Made by a program: the position numbers and the translations under genes | Assembly (NCBI GenBank): GCA_045531405.1 | Contig: JAZSDX010000053.1 | Coordinates: forward strand, 1 to 64,000 | Reading direction: 5' to 3' | DNA: 64,000 nucleotides | From: RGIG4079 sp045531405 | GTDB taxonomy: Bacteria > Bacteroidota > Bacteroidia > Bacteroidales > Muribaculaceae | In this document: piece by piece, positions 43,180-51,837 of the stretch | Layout: each line of letters begins with the position of its first letter | How positions within the stretch are numbered: position 1 is the first letter of the stretch | Notes under the pieces: generated by a model | Told to the model about the DNA's origin: nothing | The model's input: only the letters and a program-made list of their open reading frames with translations | The model's database searches: none

Positions 43180-43832
43180 GACTTCCCTCCAAATGGATTT
43201 ATGCCAAAACGGCGACGGATATATTCGGCAATGATTGCTACTGCATCTTCCATTTTGAGCAACGATGTATTGATGGTGAGGTCATAACTCGCAGCATCAC
43301 CCCACTTCTTGTCGGTGTAGAAATTATAATAATTAGCACGTAACTTATTAGTTTTTTGAGCAATTGTACGTGCTTGTTCGGGAGTTGGTCGATCTCCTCG
43401 ACGCATTATGCGAGCAATGCAATCGTCAATTGATGAATGTACAAAGATATTTACACAACGAGGGTGTTCTCGCAACACATAGTCGGCACTTCGACCAACG
43501 ATAACACACGATTTATCGTTTGCTATGCGACGTATAAATTCACTTTGTGCATTATAAATTCCATCACTGGCAATTGTTGATGAACAAGAATAACATGATG
43601 CCGGATTATAACCTGTGCCAACAGCAAACATCCCACTCAAAAACGATGGTACACGTTCATCGCTTCGCTCAAAAATTTCAGGACACATCCCAGCTTGTTT
43701 AGCAGCTTCTTGCAATAGTTCTTTATCGTAATATTCTATCCCAAAAGTTGATGCCAACAATTTTCCCAATTCACGTCCACCACTGCCAAATTGGCGACCA
43801 ATCGTGATTACGAAATTTTTATCCTCGTTCAT
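43176..43832 (-). CDS. Cytidylate kinase-like family protein
   Basis: The start is set at the ATG at 43832, because a promoter -7 box at 43854-43861 places transcription start near 43848, inside the longer ORF. The product has 218 residues: the P-loop-like ITIGRQFGSGGRELGKLLA at the N terminus, CVIVGRSADYVLREHPRCVNIFVHSS with R-rich lid sequence RIMRRGDRPTPEQARTIAQKTNKLRANYYNFYTDKKWGDAASYDLTINTS. These proteins resemble CMP kinases but often replace the canonical GxxGxGKG loop, so the true substrate is uncertain. Convergent overlap of 4 bp with the HD gene. Confidence 0.85.
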   Translation of the reverse strand: MNEDKNFVITIGRQFGSGGRELGKLLASTFGIEYYDKELLQEAAKQAGMCPEIFERSDERVPSFLSGMFAVGTGYNPASCYSCSSTIASDGIYNAQSEFIRRIANDKSCVIVGRSADYVLREHPRCVNIFVHSSIDDCIARIMRRGDRPTPEQARTIAQKTNKLRANYYNFYTDKKWGDAASYDLTINTSLLKMEDAVAIIAEYIRRRFGINPFGGKS

Positions 43833-43853
43833 AATAATAAATTTTAGGAGTGT

Positions 43854-43884
43854 CAAAGTTAATATTTTTCAATCTATATTCAAA
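43854..43884 (-). promoter_or_regulatory. Promoter of the cytidylate-kinase-like gene
   Basis: Minus strand: TTTG (43884-43881), 19 bp, TAACTTTG (43861-43854). This decides the downstream ATG at 43832 as the start. Confidence 0.65.
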
Positions 43885-43940
43885 TTTTTGCTGCTACTTT
43901 TATATAACAAATAAAAACTCAAAAAAGACAGAAAAACAAC

Positions 43941-43966
43941 AACGCCACCGAAAGAACGATGGCGTT
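43941..43966 (-). terminator. Terminator after the POT transporter gene
   Basis: AACGCCA (43941-43947) pairs with TGGCGTT (43960-43966), with possible inner CG pairs; GTTGTTTTTC follows on the minus strand. It lies 26 bp past the stop at 43993. Confidence 0.75.
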
Positions 43967-43992
43967 GCGTTTATTTTAGAATGAGATTTTGC

Positions 43993-45486
43993 TTACTTAG
44001 CGACTCTTTCAAGCCATTTTACCATACCAAACATCACTCCCATTGAGATGAAACATACTACAGCAAAGACACTCCAAGTTATAACCAACGAAGTGCTTTC
44101 ATACATTGTTGCACCAAGGAACAATGCGCCATTACCTACTGCTGTAGCTCCAAGCCAACACCCTTGCATCAATCCTTGAAGGTGAGCAGGTGCAACTTTT
44201 GACACGAATGCAAGACCAAGAGGAGATATAAACAGCTCAGCAACAGTCAAGATGAAGTAAACAAAGAAGAGAACCCATGGTGTTACACGGGCGGTATCAG
44301 CAAGTGGCGAACCTGATATTTCGCTATAGTTAGGCAATCCAATTGAGGCAACTGCCATAACTACATAAGCCGAAGCTGCAATACCCATCCCAATTGCAAT
44401 CTTCATAGGAGTTGAAGGCTCTTTCCCTTTTTTAGCCATTGAAGAGAACACCCACATCACAACAGGAGTGAGGAACACTACTACAAATGGGTTTATTGAT
44501 TGGAAGATTTCGGCACTCAATTCCATTGATCCAAGTTTCAATAATGTGTAGTCTTTAGCAAACATAGTCAAAGTCAAACCATTTTGATGGAATGAGAACC
44601 AGAAGAATATTACAATGCCAAACACTGCAAATAGTGCAAGAATGCGTTGTTTGATTTCTTGTGCATTTTGTTTGATTTCTTCTTTAGAAATCTCAGTTTT
44701 TGCAGCCTCTTTCTTTGCAGGATTGGGAAGAGATTTTTTACTTACAAGGAAGATTACCAAAGAGATTAGCATTGCTACAATTGCAGCAGAAAACGCATAG
44801 TGGAAACCGGTATTGAATGCTTCAAGATAATCATTAGCAAACTTAACTAAATCAGTTGGAGTTGCACCATTTGACACCGACACTGCAAGTTCTTGGAAGC
44901 GGGTAGTATCTTCGAGTTTTCCTTCAATGAGTTTGTGGCACATTGCAGGAAGATCGGCACTATACGCAAATCCTTGCATTTCAACAAATGTATTACGCAC
45001 CCAAATAGCAATCATAGGAGCTATACACGCACCAATATTAATAAACATGTAGAAAATTTGGAATCCGGCGTCACGGCGAGCACTGTATTTGGGGTCATCA
45101 TATAATTGTCCCACAACAGCTTGCAAATTACCCTTAAACAACCCATTACCAAATGCGATTACCAACAATGCTCCCAATGCAATGTATTTAGTAGTAATCA
45201 ACGCAGGCATTGCCAAAAGTGCATATCCGGCACTCATCACTAACAATCCCGCAATAATTGTACCTTTATAATTCTTTGTTTTGTCAGCAATTAGGCCTCC
45301 AACAAGAGCAAGAATATAAATTGAACAATAGAAAATCGAATAAAGCACACCGGCTTCTTCTCCATCTAAATTAAATTTCGACATCAAGAACAATGTCAAA
45401 ATAGCCATCATAATGTAGAATCCGAAACGCTCGCCCATATTGGCAAGTGCCGCGGGGATCAATCCTTTAGGGTGGTTCTTAAACAT
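43993..45486 (-). CDS. POT-family di/tripeptide:H+ symporter
   Basis: The 497-residue protein has 12-14 hydrophobic segments and the start MGERFGFYIMMAILTLFL, matching the ExxERFxYY-type motif of proton-dependent oligopeptide transporters (here GERFGFY). GGLIADKTKNYKGTIIAGLL and FQIFYMFINIGACIAP are further family signatures. A long cytoplasmic loop with KKEAAKTEISKEEIKQNAQEIKQR lies mid-protein. It imports small peptides across the inner membrane. It follows the M28 and sufE genes on the same strand (49-bp gap) and may share their transcript. Confidence 0.92.
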   Translation of the reverse strand: MFKNHPKGLIPAALANMGERFGFYIMMAILTLFLMSKFNLDGEEAGVLYSIFYCSIYILALVGGLIADKTKNYKGTIIAGLLVMSAGYALLAMPALITTKYIALGALLVIAFGNGLFKGNLQAVVGQLYDDPKYSARRDAGFQIFYMFINIGACIAPMIAIWVRNTFVEMQGFAYSADLPAMCHKLIEGKLEDTTRFQELAVSVSNGATPTDLVKFANDYLEAFNTGFHYAFSAAIVAMLISLVIFLVSKKSLPNPAKKEAAKTEISKEEIKQNAQEIKQRILALFAVFGIVIFFWFSFHQNGLTLTMFAKDYTLLKLGSMELSAEIFQSINPFVVVFLTPVVMWVFSSMAKKGKEPSTPMKIAIGMGIAASAYVVMAVASIGLPNYSEISGSPLADTARVTPWVLFFVYFILTVAELFISPLGLAFVSKVAPAHLQGLMQGCWLGATAVGNGALFLGATMYESTSLVITWSVFAVVCFISMGVMFGMVKWLERVAK

Positions 45487-45535
45487 AAATGTAATTGTTA
45501 TTTAGTTAATAATTAATTGAATTTTGCGAGTTTGA

Positions 45536-45970
45536 TTAAGCTCCTGTTTCCATTTTGGTTTTGAAAGCGAGGGCATATACCTTCATTTGTTTCACCATTG
45601 CCACAAGACCATTACTACGAGTTGGAGAGAGATGCTCTGAAAGACCTATTTTATCAATAAAATAAAGGTCGGCATCAAGAATTTCTTGTGGAGTGTGATT
45701 TGACAACACTTTTATCAACAACGAGATAATTCCTTTAACGATAATAGCATCGCTATCTGCTGTGTAGATGATTTTGCCCTCGTCGTTAAGTTCGGCATTG
45801 AGCCACACGCGACTTTGACACCCCTCGATGATATATTGAGGTGTTTTATACTTTTCGTCTATCGCAGGAAGTGCATTGCCCAAATCAATGATATAGGCAT
45901 AACGGTCCATCCAATCTTCTATATCAACAAATTCGTCGATTATTTCGTCTTGTATTTGATTTATAGTCAT
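45536..45970 (-). CDS. sufE: SufE-family iron-sulfur assembly sulfur acceptor
   Basis: The 144-residue protein has the SufE fold pattern: a helical N terminus, EKYKTPQYIIEGCQSRVW with the acceptor Cys51, and ADSDAIIVKGIISLLIKVLSNHTPQEI. SufE takes sulfur from the cysteine desulfurase SufS for Fe-S cluster assembly. The other suf genes are not nearby. It begins 10 bp after the M28 gene and is probably translated from the same mRNA. Confidence 0.92.
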   Translation of the reverse strand: MTINQIQDEIIDEFVDIEDWMDRYAYIIDLGNALPAIDEKYKTPQYIIEGCQSRVWLNAELNDEGKIIYTADSDAIIVKGIISLLIKVLSNHTPQEILDADLYFIDKIGLSEHLSPTRSNGLVAMVKQMKVYALAFKTKMETGA

Positions 45971-45980
45971 ATTTCCTTTA

Positions 45981-46961
45981 TTATTCGTTATAAATTACAT
46001 TCAACACTGTTTGGCCCACTGCTTTAAGTGAGTTACGATCAATATTTGACATATTATCATTGAGAGTGTGCCATGTAGGGTTAAACGATGATGTTGATGG
46101 ATTGTTGTTTTCAATGATATCAATACAAGGGATATTTGCTTGATTGATATATATGTGGTCGTCCATCACGCTACCTCCTACCTGATTGACAAACACATCG
46201 CCATACCCCGATGCAACCGCCATTGCCCACACTTTATCTACAATGTGTCCGGCTAAATATTGCGATGCATATTCTCGATGAAATTTAGCATCTTTACCCC
46301 CCACCATATCAAGAAGAATGCCATATTCGGGCATACGTTCCGGGGCATAAGGTAGTTTTTTTATCCAATATTGAGTGCCAAGGCACCAGGTATTTTCATC
46401 GTCACCATTTGATTGTCCATAATCTTCAGCATCAACAAATAATATTTCAACGCCTATTGTAGGTTTCTCGATGCTTAAACATCTCGCAATCTCAAGCAAT
46501 ACCCCTACTCCACTACCTCCATCATTTGCACCATCAATTGGAGTATTGTGTTTTGAAACATCCTCTTCAGCATCGGCCCATGGTCGAGTATCCCAGTGCG
46601 CAAGCAATAGCACCCGTCTCACTGCGTCTTTATTGAATTGCCCCAAAATATTGTTGATAGGCAATTTATCTCCATTGAAAGCTGTTACGGTCGTTTTTTG
46701 TTCTATTACAGTATCAACTCCATATCGCTTCAACTCCGATACAAGATATTGTGCACAACAAGCGTGTCCCTTTGTGCCAGGTACTCGATAACCACAATTA
46801 ACCTGTGCCTCCACATTGCGATAGGCACTATCGGCATTAAATTCTATGCGAGACTTGATTGTTGTAGGCTCATTATTTGTCTCCGATTTTGACTCTGTTT
46901 TAGCCGAACACGCAATCATAAGCCAACATAATGCAAGTGATAATATATTTATTATTTTCAT
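45981..46961 (-). CDS. M28-family zinc peptidase / glutaminyl cyclase-like lipoprotein
   Basis: The 326-residue protein has a lipobox Cys at residue 18 (MIAC). The catalytic domain shows the M28/QC-like zinc sites: LLAHWDTRPWAD, TPIDGANDGGSGVGVLLEIAR, and VDAEDYGQ, then ILLDMVGGKD and a late DDHIYINQANIPCIDII. Related Bacteroidales proteins (for example PgQC) cyclise N-terminal glutamine to pyroglutamate on exported proteins; aminopeptidase activity is the alternative. It is first in a probable operon with sufE and perhaps the peptide transporter. Confidence 0.85.
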   Translation of the reverse strand: MKIINILSLALCWLMIACSAKTESKSETNNEPTTIKSRIEFNADSAYRNVEAQVNCGYRVPGTKGHACCAQYLVSELKRYGVDTVIEQKTTVTAFNGDKLPINNILGQFNKDAVRRVLLLAHWDTRPWADAEEDVSKHNTPIDGANDGGSGVGVLLEIARCLSIEKPTIGVEILFVDAEDYGQSNGDDENTWCLGTQYWIKKLPYAPERMPEYGILLDMVGGKDAKFHREYASQYLAGHIVDKVWAMAVASGYGDVFVNQVGGSVMDDHIYINQANIPCIDIIENNNPSTSSFNPTWHTLNDNMSNIDRNSLKAVGQTVLNVIYNE

Positions 46962-46981
46962 TATTCAAGTCGTTTAACTCA

Positions 46982-47012
46982 CAAAGTTACAAAAAACTGC
47001 GCTATACTCCAA
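46982..47012 (-). promoter_or_regulatory. Promoter of the M28-sufE operon
   Basis: Minus strand: TTG (47012-47010), 20 bp, TAACTTTG (46989-46982), about 20 bp before the start codon. Confidence 0.6.
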
Positions 47013-47070
47013 TTTTACTCCACAGATTTAATTTTTCATTGCACAATTAAATCTTTAATTGTTTTTATTA

Positions 47071-47101
47071 TTGAAGTATTCAAAAAGAATTTGTAATTTT
47101 G
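47071..47101 (+). promoter_or_regulatory. Promoter of the DUF4435-menA operon
   Basis: TTG (47071-47073), 20 bp, TAATTTTG (47094-47101). Transcription should start near 47108, which rules out an in-frame start at 47099 and supports the ATG at 47129. Confidence 0.6.
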
Positions 47102-47128
47102 AGAGTATTACTAAAACGTCGAGAAGTT

Positions 47129-48757
47129 ATGAAAATATTACTTCCTCCCAAGAAAGACAAAACTCGCCAAGAAATTGCTATCGGCAACCGACAAATTACA
47201 ATCATTGGGGCCAATGGTGCCGGGAAAACTCGTTTCACCGATTATTTAATCAACGATTTACAAGGACGGGCTTTTCGCATGTCGATAATAAGTGCACTAT
47301 ATGAATCACGCGAAATCGATCCCCTTCCAGGCTCTATTGATATGCTATTCAAGGAGGCTGTTGAGCGTTCAAACCTCCTCCGAAACGACAATGTGTCACA
47401 AGCCGAACGCCTGACATCTTTACTTTTTCAGGAAGAAATGCTTAATCTCATTTCTTACAAAGTAACCCTATCTGATAACCCCGAGGCCAAATTGCCTTCA
47501 ACAAAACTTGACAAAGTTATTGAGGTGTGGCAAGAAATTTTTCCCGGAAGTAAGATTTTAATTGAAGGTGGGAAGATGTTGATTTCTCGCGAAAGTGACC
47601 CAACATGCTATTCTTCGATGAAGCTATCAGCCGGAGAAAGAGCTGTAATGTATTATGTTGGTGCAGCTCTTATGGCAACGAAAAATGCTGTCATTTTTAT
47701 TGACAACCCGGGAATATTTTTGCACCAATCTATCACAAAAATTTTATGGGATCGCATTGAGCAACTACGTCCCGATTGTACGTTCATCTACACAACTCAC
47801 GATATCGACTTTGCGTCATCTCGCACCGATAATACTGTTATATGGGTGAGAGAATATGATGCAACCGACGGGACTTGGGATTACGATATCCTTCCCGACC
47901 ATGCCGAGCTATCCGACGACATTTATCTCACCATCATAGGAGCTCGCAAACCGGTGCTTTTTATTGAAGGTGATGGGGTACACTCTATCGACTCAAAATT
48001 GTATCCTCTCATCTTCCCTCAATATACGGTAAAGTCATTAGGGAGCTGTAACAAAGTAATCGAAGCCACTCGTGCATTTAACGATTTGAGAACATTTCAC
48101 AAAATGGACAGTTATGGCATAGTTGACCGTGATCGTCGCGACGATGGAGAGGTAAAATATCTACGGACAAGGAAAATTTTAGTTCCTAATGTTGCTGAAA
48201 TAGAAAACATTTTGATGCTTGAGGAGGTGATACGTACAGTTGCTACACGACACAAAAAAGATGAGCATAAAGTTTTTGCCAAAGTAAAAGCAACTATTAT
48301 TGACCTATTCAAGCAAGAGGTTAAACAACAAGCATTAATGCACACTCGCCACCGAGTGAAACGCACTCTTGAATATCGCATTGATGGGCGATTCAACAAT
48401 ATCAATTCACTTGAGGACCACATCAACGACTTAGTAAAAGAGATTAATCCACGTGGCATGTATGAGGCTTTTTGCCGAGAATTTCATGGATATGTTGCAA
48501 GTGGCGATTATCAAAATGTGTTGCGAGTATTTAATCGCAAGTCGATGATTCCATCGAGCAATGTAAGTAACCTATGTGGATTGAGTAATAAAGAGGCTTA
48601 TATTCGCACAATTATCAATATTTTAAAGCAAAACGGCAAAGATGCACAACGCATTCGTCGTGCTGTAATTAAATGTTTCGGACTTGACACCGACAATCTC
48701 AACTCCCTTAATAACGAACTACAATCAACGACCAAAAACAATACTCAAAATGATTAA
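47129..48757 (+). CDS. DUF4435 protein: ABC-type ATPase plus TOPRIM-like domain
   Basis: Started at the ATG at 47129, the product has 542 residues. The N-terminal ATPase has Walker A IIGANGAGKTRF (27-36), a signature-like LSAGERAVMYYVGAAL, and Walker B AVIFIDNPGIFLHQ, where Asn stands in the place of the usual catalytic Glu; TFIYTTHDIDF carries the switch His. From ~270 a DUF4435/TOPRIM-like region follows: PVLFIEGDGVHSIDSKLY, GIVDRDRRDD and VAEIENILM. The layout resembles OLD-family nucleases, some of which act in phage defence, but here the gene overlaps menA by 8 bp (ATGATTAA), suggesting a fixed housekeeping-like context. The function is unknown. Confidence 0.75.
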   Translation: MKILLPPKKDKTRQEIAIGNRQITIIGANGAGKTRFTDYLINDLQGRAFRMSIISALYESREIDPLPGSIDMLFKEAVERSNLLRNDNVSQAERLTSLLFQEEMLNLISYKVTLSDNPEAKLPSTKLDKVIEVWQEIFPGSKILIEGGKMLISRESDPTCYSSMKLSAGERAVMYYVGAALMATKNAVIFIDNPGIFLHQSITKILWDRIEQLRPDCTFIYTTHDIDFASSRTDNTVIWVREYDATDGTWDYDILPDHAELSDDIYLTIIGARKPVLFIEGDGVHSIDSKLYPLIFPQYTVKSLGSCNKVIEATRAFNDLRTFHKMDSYGIVDRDRRDDGEVKYLRTRKILVPNVAEIENILMLEEVIRTVATRHKKDEHKVFAKVKATIIDLFKQEVKQQALMHTRHRVKRTLEYRIDGRFNNINSLEDHINDLVKEINPRGMYEAFCREFHGYVASGDYQNVLRVFNRKSMIPSSNVSNLCGLSNKEAYIRTIINILKQNGKDAQRIRRAVIKCFGLDTDNLNSLNNELQSTTKNNTQND

Positions 48758-49616
48758 ACATTGGATAGAGGCAATGCGACTTCGCACTCTCCCTGTTTCG
48801 CTTGCAGGAGTGGTTATGGCTTGGGGATTTTGCTTTCTTCACAATAATTTCAATATTACGCCGGCTATTTTATGCCTACTTTTTGCACTTTTGGCTCAAA
48901 TCTCGTCAAACTTTGCCAACGAATACTACGATTTTAAATCGGGGCTCGATCGCAAAGGTCGCGAAGGTCCTCGTCGTGGTGTCACTGAAGGAGATATCAC
49001 TCCTCGCGCCATGAAGATTGCCACTTATGAAACATTAGGGTTGGCGTGCATAATAGGCTGCTCTCTCATTTATTATGGAGGGTGGTGGCTACTCCCAATA
49101 GGTATCATAATAGCACTTGGTGCAATGGCATATAGCGCCGGCCCATATCCCCTTTCTCGCCATGGATTGGGCGAAGTGGCAGTGTTGTTTTTCTTTGGCA
49201 TAATACCGGTTACTCTCACCTATTATGTGCAATCGCTTGAATGGAATATCGATGTGTTGATGGCTTCAATATCTATGGGGTTGATGGGAGCCAACGTGCT
49301 GATAGTAAACAACTATCGCGACTACGATGACGATCGAAGTGTGGGCAAAAACACCCTTGCTGTGATATTTGGACGTAACACAGTGGCAAACTTATATCTT
49401 TTTAATGGATACATCGCTGTGGCATTAATGGGTGTCACATGGTTGACACTACCCATATGGGCATGGGCAATCCCCACTTTATACCTCATTGCTCACACAA
49501 CTATATGGTGGCTGCTCGGCATTCGCACCGGCTCACGCCTAAACCCACTCCTCGGCATGACAGCAGTGGCCATGGCCGCCTACTCTCTCGCCTTTGCAAT
49601 CATCGCCTTATTATAA
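48750..49616 (+). CDS. menA: 1,4-dihydroxy-2-naphthoate polyprenyltransferase
   Basis: The start is set at the ATG at 48750 overlapping the upstream stop; it gives 288 residues with MIKHWIEAMRLRTLPVSLAGVVM, the usual MenA beginning. Two UbiA-type Asp-rich motifs are present: NEYYDFKSGLDRKGREGPRRG (about 56-76) and NNYRDYDDDRSVGKNTLAV (about 188-206). About eight membrane segments follow the family pattern. It prenylates dihydroxynaphthoate to demethylmenaquinone in the inner membrane. Translational coupling with the DUF4435 gene is likely. Confidence 0.95.
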   Translation: MIKHWIEAMRLRTLPVSLAGVVMAWGFCFLHNNFNITPAILCLLFALLAQISSNFANEYYDFKSGLDRKGREGPRRGVTEGDITPRAMKIATYETLGLACIIGCSLIYYGGWWLLPIGIIIALGAMAYSAGPYPLSRHGLGEVAVLFFFGIIPVTLTYYVQSLEWNIDVLMASISMGLMGANVLIVNNYRDYDDDRSVGKNTLAVIFGRNTVANLYLFNGYIAVALMGVTWLTLPIWAWAIPTLYLIAHTTIWWLLGIRTGSRLNPLLGMTAVAMAAYSLAFAIIALL

Positions 49617-49648
49617 AGTCGCAAAAGTCTCTAAAGACATTAAACAAT

Positions 49649-50758
49649 TCAATAGTCTTCTTTTAGAAGATAATTCATACTACGACCTCCTTCATCGGAA
49701 GCACATAGTATTCCCTTTTCTATTAAATCGTTAATATCTCTCAATGCTGTGGCTTGAGATGTTTTAGCCATTTTTGCCCATTTTGAAGTGGTCAGTTTAC
49801 CTTCAAATCCGTCCCACAACTTATTGACAACCTTCACCTGACGCTCATTCATTGCCACATCTCTATTCTCTTGCCAAAACATTGATTTCTTAACGACTCT
49901 CTTTATTGTAGCTTCAGAACGTAATATTGCATTACGAAGCGTCAGCAAAAACCACTCAAGCCAAATGGTTATATCCACACCTCCCGTGGTTGTCTTTTCT
50001 AACACATCATAATAATATTTCCGTTCACGCAATATCTCTGCTGACATACTATAAAAGCGATGAGACATCCCATCAGCTCGTGCCAATAACATATCAGTTA
50101 TCGTACGTGTCAATCGCCCATTTCCATCATCAAATGGATGAATGGCAACAAACCATAGATGTGCTATTGCCGCCTTTAACACCGGGTCAACATCTCCTTC
50201 ATTATTAACCCATTGCAAAAACTCGTTCATCATATCGCTCACCAATTCCGACGATGGAGCCTCATAATGAACTCGCTCTCTTCCCATTGCTCCCGACACT
50301 ACCTGCATCGGTTCCGACCCTACTCGATATGACGCAACCGTTATCGGATACATTCCGCTTCTTCCGGTAGGAAATAGTGCTGCATGCCAATTAAACAGAC
50401 GCTCATGTGTTAGTTCTGCATCGTGATTTTTCACAGCATCAAGCATAACCTGTACCACGCCTTCGGTATAATGGTCTGGTTCGGGCAACCCTTCTACTTC
50501 TATCCCAAGATGCCGAGCAATAGAAGAACGAACTCGGTCGGGATTTAGTAATTCTCCCTCAATCTCACACGAACGCAACACATCTTGCGTCATCACATCA
50601 AGTGAAGCGCGATTCTGAAGCTCTAATCCCAAACCACTCATCAACCCATACACTCTCCCCTCAAGATTTCTCACCTCCGATAACAGTGTTATCAACCGAG
50701 AATTATCCCAAGTAAACTTTGGCCATGATGATTGTTGCCATATATATGTTGCTCTCAT
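49649..50758 (-). CDS. Fic-family AMP-transferase-like protein with DUF4172 and C-terminal winged helix
   Basis: A -7 promoter box at 50776-50783 rules out the GTG at 50776; the ATG at 50758 gives MRATYIWQQSSWPKF..., a typical DUF4172 start, and 369 residues. The N-terminal inhibitory motif is SCEIEG (about 63-68), which in class II Fic proteins blocks ATP binding through its Glu. The Fic core HPFDDGNGRLTR (about 206-217) is intact, with catalytic His and the GNGR anion loop. The C terminus (~310-365, LTTSKWAKMAKTSQATALRDINDLIEKGIL) is a winged-helix DNA-binding-like domain. It is predicted to AMPylate proteins under control of its inhibitory helix; the target is unknown. It stands alone, convergent with menA. 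Confidence 0.9.
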   Translation of the reverse strand: MRATYIWQQSSWPKFTWDNSRLITLLSEVRNLEGRVYGLMSGLGLELQNRASLDVMTQDVLRSCEIEGELLNPDRVRSSIARHLGIEVEGLPEPDHYTEGVVQVMLDAVKNHDAELTHERLFNWHAALFPTGRSGMYPITVASYRVGSEPMQVVSGAMGRERVHYEAPSSELVSDMMNEFLQWVNNEGDVDPVLKAAIAHLWFVAIHPFDDGNGRLTRTITDMLLARADGMSHRFYSMSAEILRERKYYYDVLEKTTTGGVDITIWLEWFLLTLRNAILRSEATIKRVVKKSMFWQENRDVAMNERQVKVVNKLWDGFEGKLTTSKWAKMAKTSQATALRDINDLIEKGILCASDEGGRSMNYLLKEDY

Positions 50759-50775
50759 AACATCTAATTTTGCCA

Positions 50776-50805
50776 CAAAGATAACACAATGACGCGAAAA
50801 AACAA
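50776..50805 (-). promoter_or_regulatory. Promoter of the Fic gene
   Basis: Minus strand: TTG (50805-50803), 19 bp, TATCTTTG (50783-50776), leaving a leader of only about 10 nt before the ATG at 50758. Confidence 0.6.
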
Positions 50806-50807
50806 GC

Positions 50808-50834
50808 TAATCTCGTCAAAATATGACGAGATTA
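50808..50834 (-). terminator. Terminator after the 50881-51414 gene
   Basis: A perfect 11-bp stem TAATCTCGTCA / TGACGAGATTA with a 5-nt loop; GCTTGTTTTTTCG follows on the minus strand. It abuts the -33 box of the Fic promoter, so it could also affect that promoter. Confidence 0.8.
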
Positions 50835-50880
50835 ACACAATTATTCACTGCAATAGAGGATTAAAGCAATCTATATATTC

Positions 50881-51414
50881 TTAAAAATTATAATACATAC
50901 CAAAGCTTAAAGAATTATTATTCACATTAAATCCAAATGCTTCATAAGTATCTATTACTTTTTCATAACCAATAAATCCAAACTTAGCAACTAATCCAAC
51001 CTTATCTGACATTTCAAATTTAACCCCAGGTCTGAATCCAATATGGAATTCAATTTGAGAGTCATCTAAAAATTCATCATCTGCAAACTCCGTATAGCCG
51101 ACGCCAAAACCTCCTTCAATAAAAAATGACACCTTATCACTATTTGCAAATGTCCAACGCACATATGGTTCAACCGATAACGAGTTTGCGGTTTCGCCAT
51201 CATAATTAATTAAACTTTCACTTAAAGCAATTGCCACATCAAATTTTTCATTGTAGGAATAACCTACTTCTGGAGCAATTGAAAACAAAGTTATTGTTTT
51301 TGCTCCTTCGTAATCAGGTTTTACCAAATCTAAACCAATAGATCCTCCAACCCAAGTTTGTGCATTAGCCATTACTGATGCAAATAATGCAATTGTAAAG
51401 ATTACTTTTTTCAT
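50881..51414 (-). CDS. Small outer-membrane beta-barrel protein
   Basis: Started at the ATG at 51414, the product has 177 residues with a signal peptide ending at ANAQ. The mature part is an 8-strand-type barrel with alternating polar/hydrophobic strands (WVGGSIGLDLVKPDYEG, EVGYSYNEKFDVAIALSESLI, KVSFFIEGGFGVGYTEF, HIGFRPGVKFEMSDKVGLVAKFGFIGYEK) and a C-terminal Tyr-Tyr-Asn-Phe ending. It resembles the OMP_b-brl porin-like family. The role is unknown. Confidence 0.8.
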   Translation of the reverse strand: MKKVIFTIALFASVMANAQTWVGGSIGLDLVKPDYEGAKTITLFSIAPEVGYSYNEKFDVAIALSESLINYDGETANSLSVEPYVRWTFANSDKVSFFIEGGFGVGYTEFADDEFLDDSQIEFHIGFRPGVKFEMSDKVGLVAKFGFIGYEKVIDTYEAFGFNVNNNSLSFGMYYNF

Positions 51415-51465
51415 AATAACAATCATTTATTACTATGGCTCTCAAATAGCATTATTATATTCCAA

Positions 51466-51801
51466 CAAAGAAAAAGCGTGAGAGCCGCACTAATTGCTCG
51501 TTCCGCTTTTCGAGGCTCTGGAATGCCCATCACTGTAGAACGAGCAAAGCAGAAGCCTCACGCAGAATATGATATATAATCAAACAACCATAGCAATTGT
51601 TCAATTCATGATATACATATCCACAAAGACACCTACTATTGCCTCATTCTTGGCAGTGATTGAAATTTTCCAGATTTCGAAAAGCCAAGAAAGAGCGAAA
51701 GTAAACGCTTTTCTAATTATGTCTGCACCCACCCACATAACCCACATCGGGGTTGACTCAAACAAGTTTCGTCTCTGCCGACGGTGGTCTGCAAGCGATA
51801 T
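51466..51801 (-). ncRNA. Candidate structured non-coding RNA (about 335 nt)
   Basis: A near-consensus promoter (51808-51837, minus strand) would start a transcript near 51801 that contains no convincing ORF and ends in a long hairpin followed by TTTTTCTTTG (51475-51466). The terminal structure has GCGTGAG (51563-51557) paired with CTCACGC (51482-51476), enclosing a perfect 10-bp stem TTGCTCGTTC / GAACGAGCAA (51547-51538 with 51503-51494). AGAGCC in the apical loop (51519-51514) can pair with GGCTCT (51486-51481), a possible pseudoknot. Upstream, CTTGGC...GCCAAG encloses GAAAT/ATTTC (about 51700-51650). I do not find tmRNA, RNase P, SRP or known riboswitch signatures. It could instead be a terminator-controlled 5' leader of the 51414 gene. 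Nothing else of note lies in 51427-51904. Confidence 0.5.
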
Positions 51802-51807
51802 GCATCG

Positions 51808-51837
51808 CAAAGTTAATTATTTATTTCTAAAATGCAA
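51808..51837 (-). promoter_or_regulatory. Promoter of the candidate RNA
   Basis: Minus strand: TTG (51837-51835), 19 bp, TAACTTTG (51815-51808). A small GCGAT/ATCGC hairpin lies at the presumed start of transcription. Confidence 0.55.

Noticed and set aside
47099..47128. Upstream start for the DUF4435 gene
   Set aside because: It lies on the -7 box and before the likely transcription start; the ATG at 47129 begins a normal family N terminus.
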